Shown piece by piece: positions 63,404 to 64,000 of a stretch of DNA of 64,000 nucleotides. The stretch is from contig NZ_CP134062.1 of NCBI RefSeq assembly GCF_031583025.1, forward strand, positions 4,278,001-4,342,000. Reading direction: 5' to 3'. Under the pieces are notes generated by a model, which was not told the origin of the DNA, searched no databases, and saw only the letters and a list, made by a program, of their open reading frames with translations. This DNA comes from Mycobacterium sp. Z3061. GTDB lineage: Bacteria > Actinomycetota > Actinomycetes > Mycobacteriales > Mycobacteriaceae. The translations under genes were made by a program, and so were the position numbers. How positions within the stretch are numbered: the stretch's first letter is position 1; every line of letters begins with the position of its first letter.

Positions 63404-63620
63404 ACAGGGACTGTGGCCTCGATCACAAACTAGCCGCCGCTTCGGACTGTGCCTATCGCTTTCGCGCAGCAGCTGTCAGGATTGCGAACAGTTAAGCGCG
63501 TTGGCGCGCGCTGGCCGACCGAGAGGCTTGCATGATCGCCACCGATTCTTTAGTGAACGCCTCACGTTCACGGTGGCCACTGCCAGGGGATTTACCTGCC
63601 GGTTACCGGGGTTCGAAGCG

Positions 63621-64000
63621 ATGTCGCGGCTGACCCGACTCGGGTACATCGACGTCCGCCGGACCGCTCATCCGGTGCGCCGCAAGGTGCGCTCGCGCGG
63701 TGTCCCGCCGGCCTTGGCGGACAACGAGATCTTCTATACGGAAAACCCGACCGAGGCCGTGCGGCTGATGGCCAAGGCGTTGGCCCCGCTGTCTTTGCAT
63801 GTGGGTCCCGAGGACGTCGAGGGGTTTGCTGCGACGATGCACGGCGTGCGGCTACGCAACGTCAGCATGCTGTACCTCGACGTCCATGTGGCCGCGACCG
63901 TCGACATCCCGGCGTTGGGTCAGTACTTCGGCGTGCACATGCCGATGAACGGCCGCGCCCTGGTCGACCATCGTGGGCACAGCTTCGAGTCCAACACCAT
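63621..64000 (+). CDS. AraC-family regulator, N-terminal part (cut by window edge)
   Basis: At least 126 codons from ATG 63621 (GTG 63573 is in frame upstream); the gene runs off the right edge. The visible part reads MSRLTRLGYIDVRRTAHPVR, then LRNVSMLYLDVHVAATVDIPALGQYFGVHMPMNGRALVDHRGH, which is the sensory AraC-binding-like domain (AraC_binding_2) of regulators such as the RipA/VirS group. The C-terminal HTH lies outside. Divergent from hucM, so a candidate regulator of the hydrogenase operon. Confidence 0.65.
   Translation, partial: MSRLTRLGYIDVRRTAHPVRRKVRSRGVPPALADNEIFYTENPTEAVRLMAKALAPLSLHVGPEDVEGFAATMHGVRLRNVSMLYLDVHVAATVDIPALGQYFGVHMPMNGRALVDHRGHSFESNT

Overview
The window is high-GC chromosomal DNA from a mycobacterium. 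I cannot name the species. The basis is close recognisable counterparts of M. tuberculosis genes in conserved neighbourhoods (Rv2004c-Rv2005c-Rv2006, Rv2028c-Rv2029c-Rv2030c, Rv2032/acg, Rv2298-htpG), GTG starts, pervasive ATGA/GTGA stop-start overlaps, a 13E12-type DUF222/HNH gene, and a KshA/KstD steroid-catabolism cluster. I found no tRNA, rRNA, CRISPR array or transposase.

Region 1 (1-21.6 kb) is a dormancy (DosR/DevR-type) island. It holds the start of a PEP synthase gene, a kinase fusion, two universal stress proteins, a trehalose-phosphatase/GH65 protein (otsB1), a PfkB kinase, a phosphoribosyltransferase-erythromycin esterase fusion and an Acg-like nitroreductase. These are followed by a tightly coupled acetyl-CoA synthetase / E1alpha / E1beta / E2 / acyl carrier protein operon, an MprF-like membrane protein, a small membrane protein, and a P-type ATPase fused to a hemerythrin domain. 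Palindromes matching the DosR box occur in the key intergenic gaps, one of them a perfect match. hspX, which lies between Rv2030c and acg in M. tuberculosis, is absent here.

Region 2 (21.7-43 kb) is catabolic: an HsaD-like C-C hydrolase, a SnoaL protein, a Baeyer-Villiger monooxygenase, an HsaA-like flavin hydroxylase, an IclR regulator and an HSL-family esterase. After a 157-bp tandem repeat and a DUF222/HNH gene come an enoyl-CoA hydratase, a pair of acyl-CoA dehydrogenase subunits, SDRs, a KshA-type Rieske oxygenase, a KstD-type dehydrogenase, a PadR regulator, a thioesterase, a lipoprotein, an MBL hydrolase, a VOC protein and an aldo/keto reductase.

Region 3 (43-49 kb) carries htpG, a deazaflavin-reductase-like protein, a HAD phosphatase with a decayed partial second copy nearby, and a methyltransferase/TetR pair.

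Region 4 (49-64 kb) is energy and carbon metabolism. On the plus strand are a class I fructose-1,6-bisphosphatase and a phosphoribulokinase, which is a Calvin-cycle signature. On the minus strand a long co-directional set runs from 63.4 to 51.4 kb: hucM, hucS, hucL (high-affinity group 2a [NiFe]-hydrogenase), a maturation protease with an extra C-terminal domain, a 94-aa protein, a TPR protein, a NifU-Rieske protein, an NHL beta-propeller, an unknown protein, a short NuoK-like ORF, and NuoL and NuoM homologues. The combination of H2 oxidation, complex-I-type ion-translocating subunits and phosphoribulokinase is the most unusual part of the window. A divergent AraC-type regulator is cut by the right edge.
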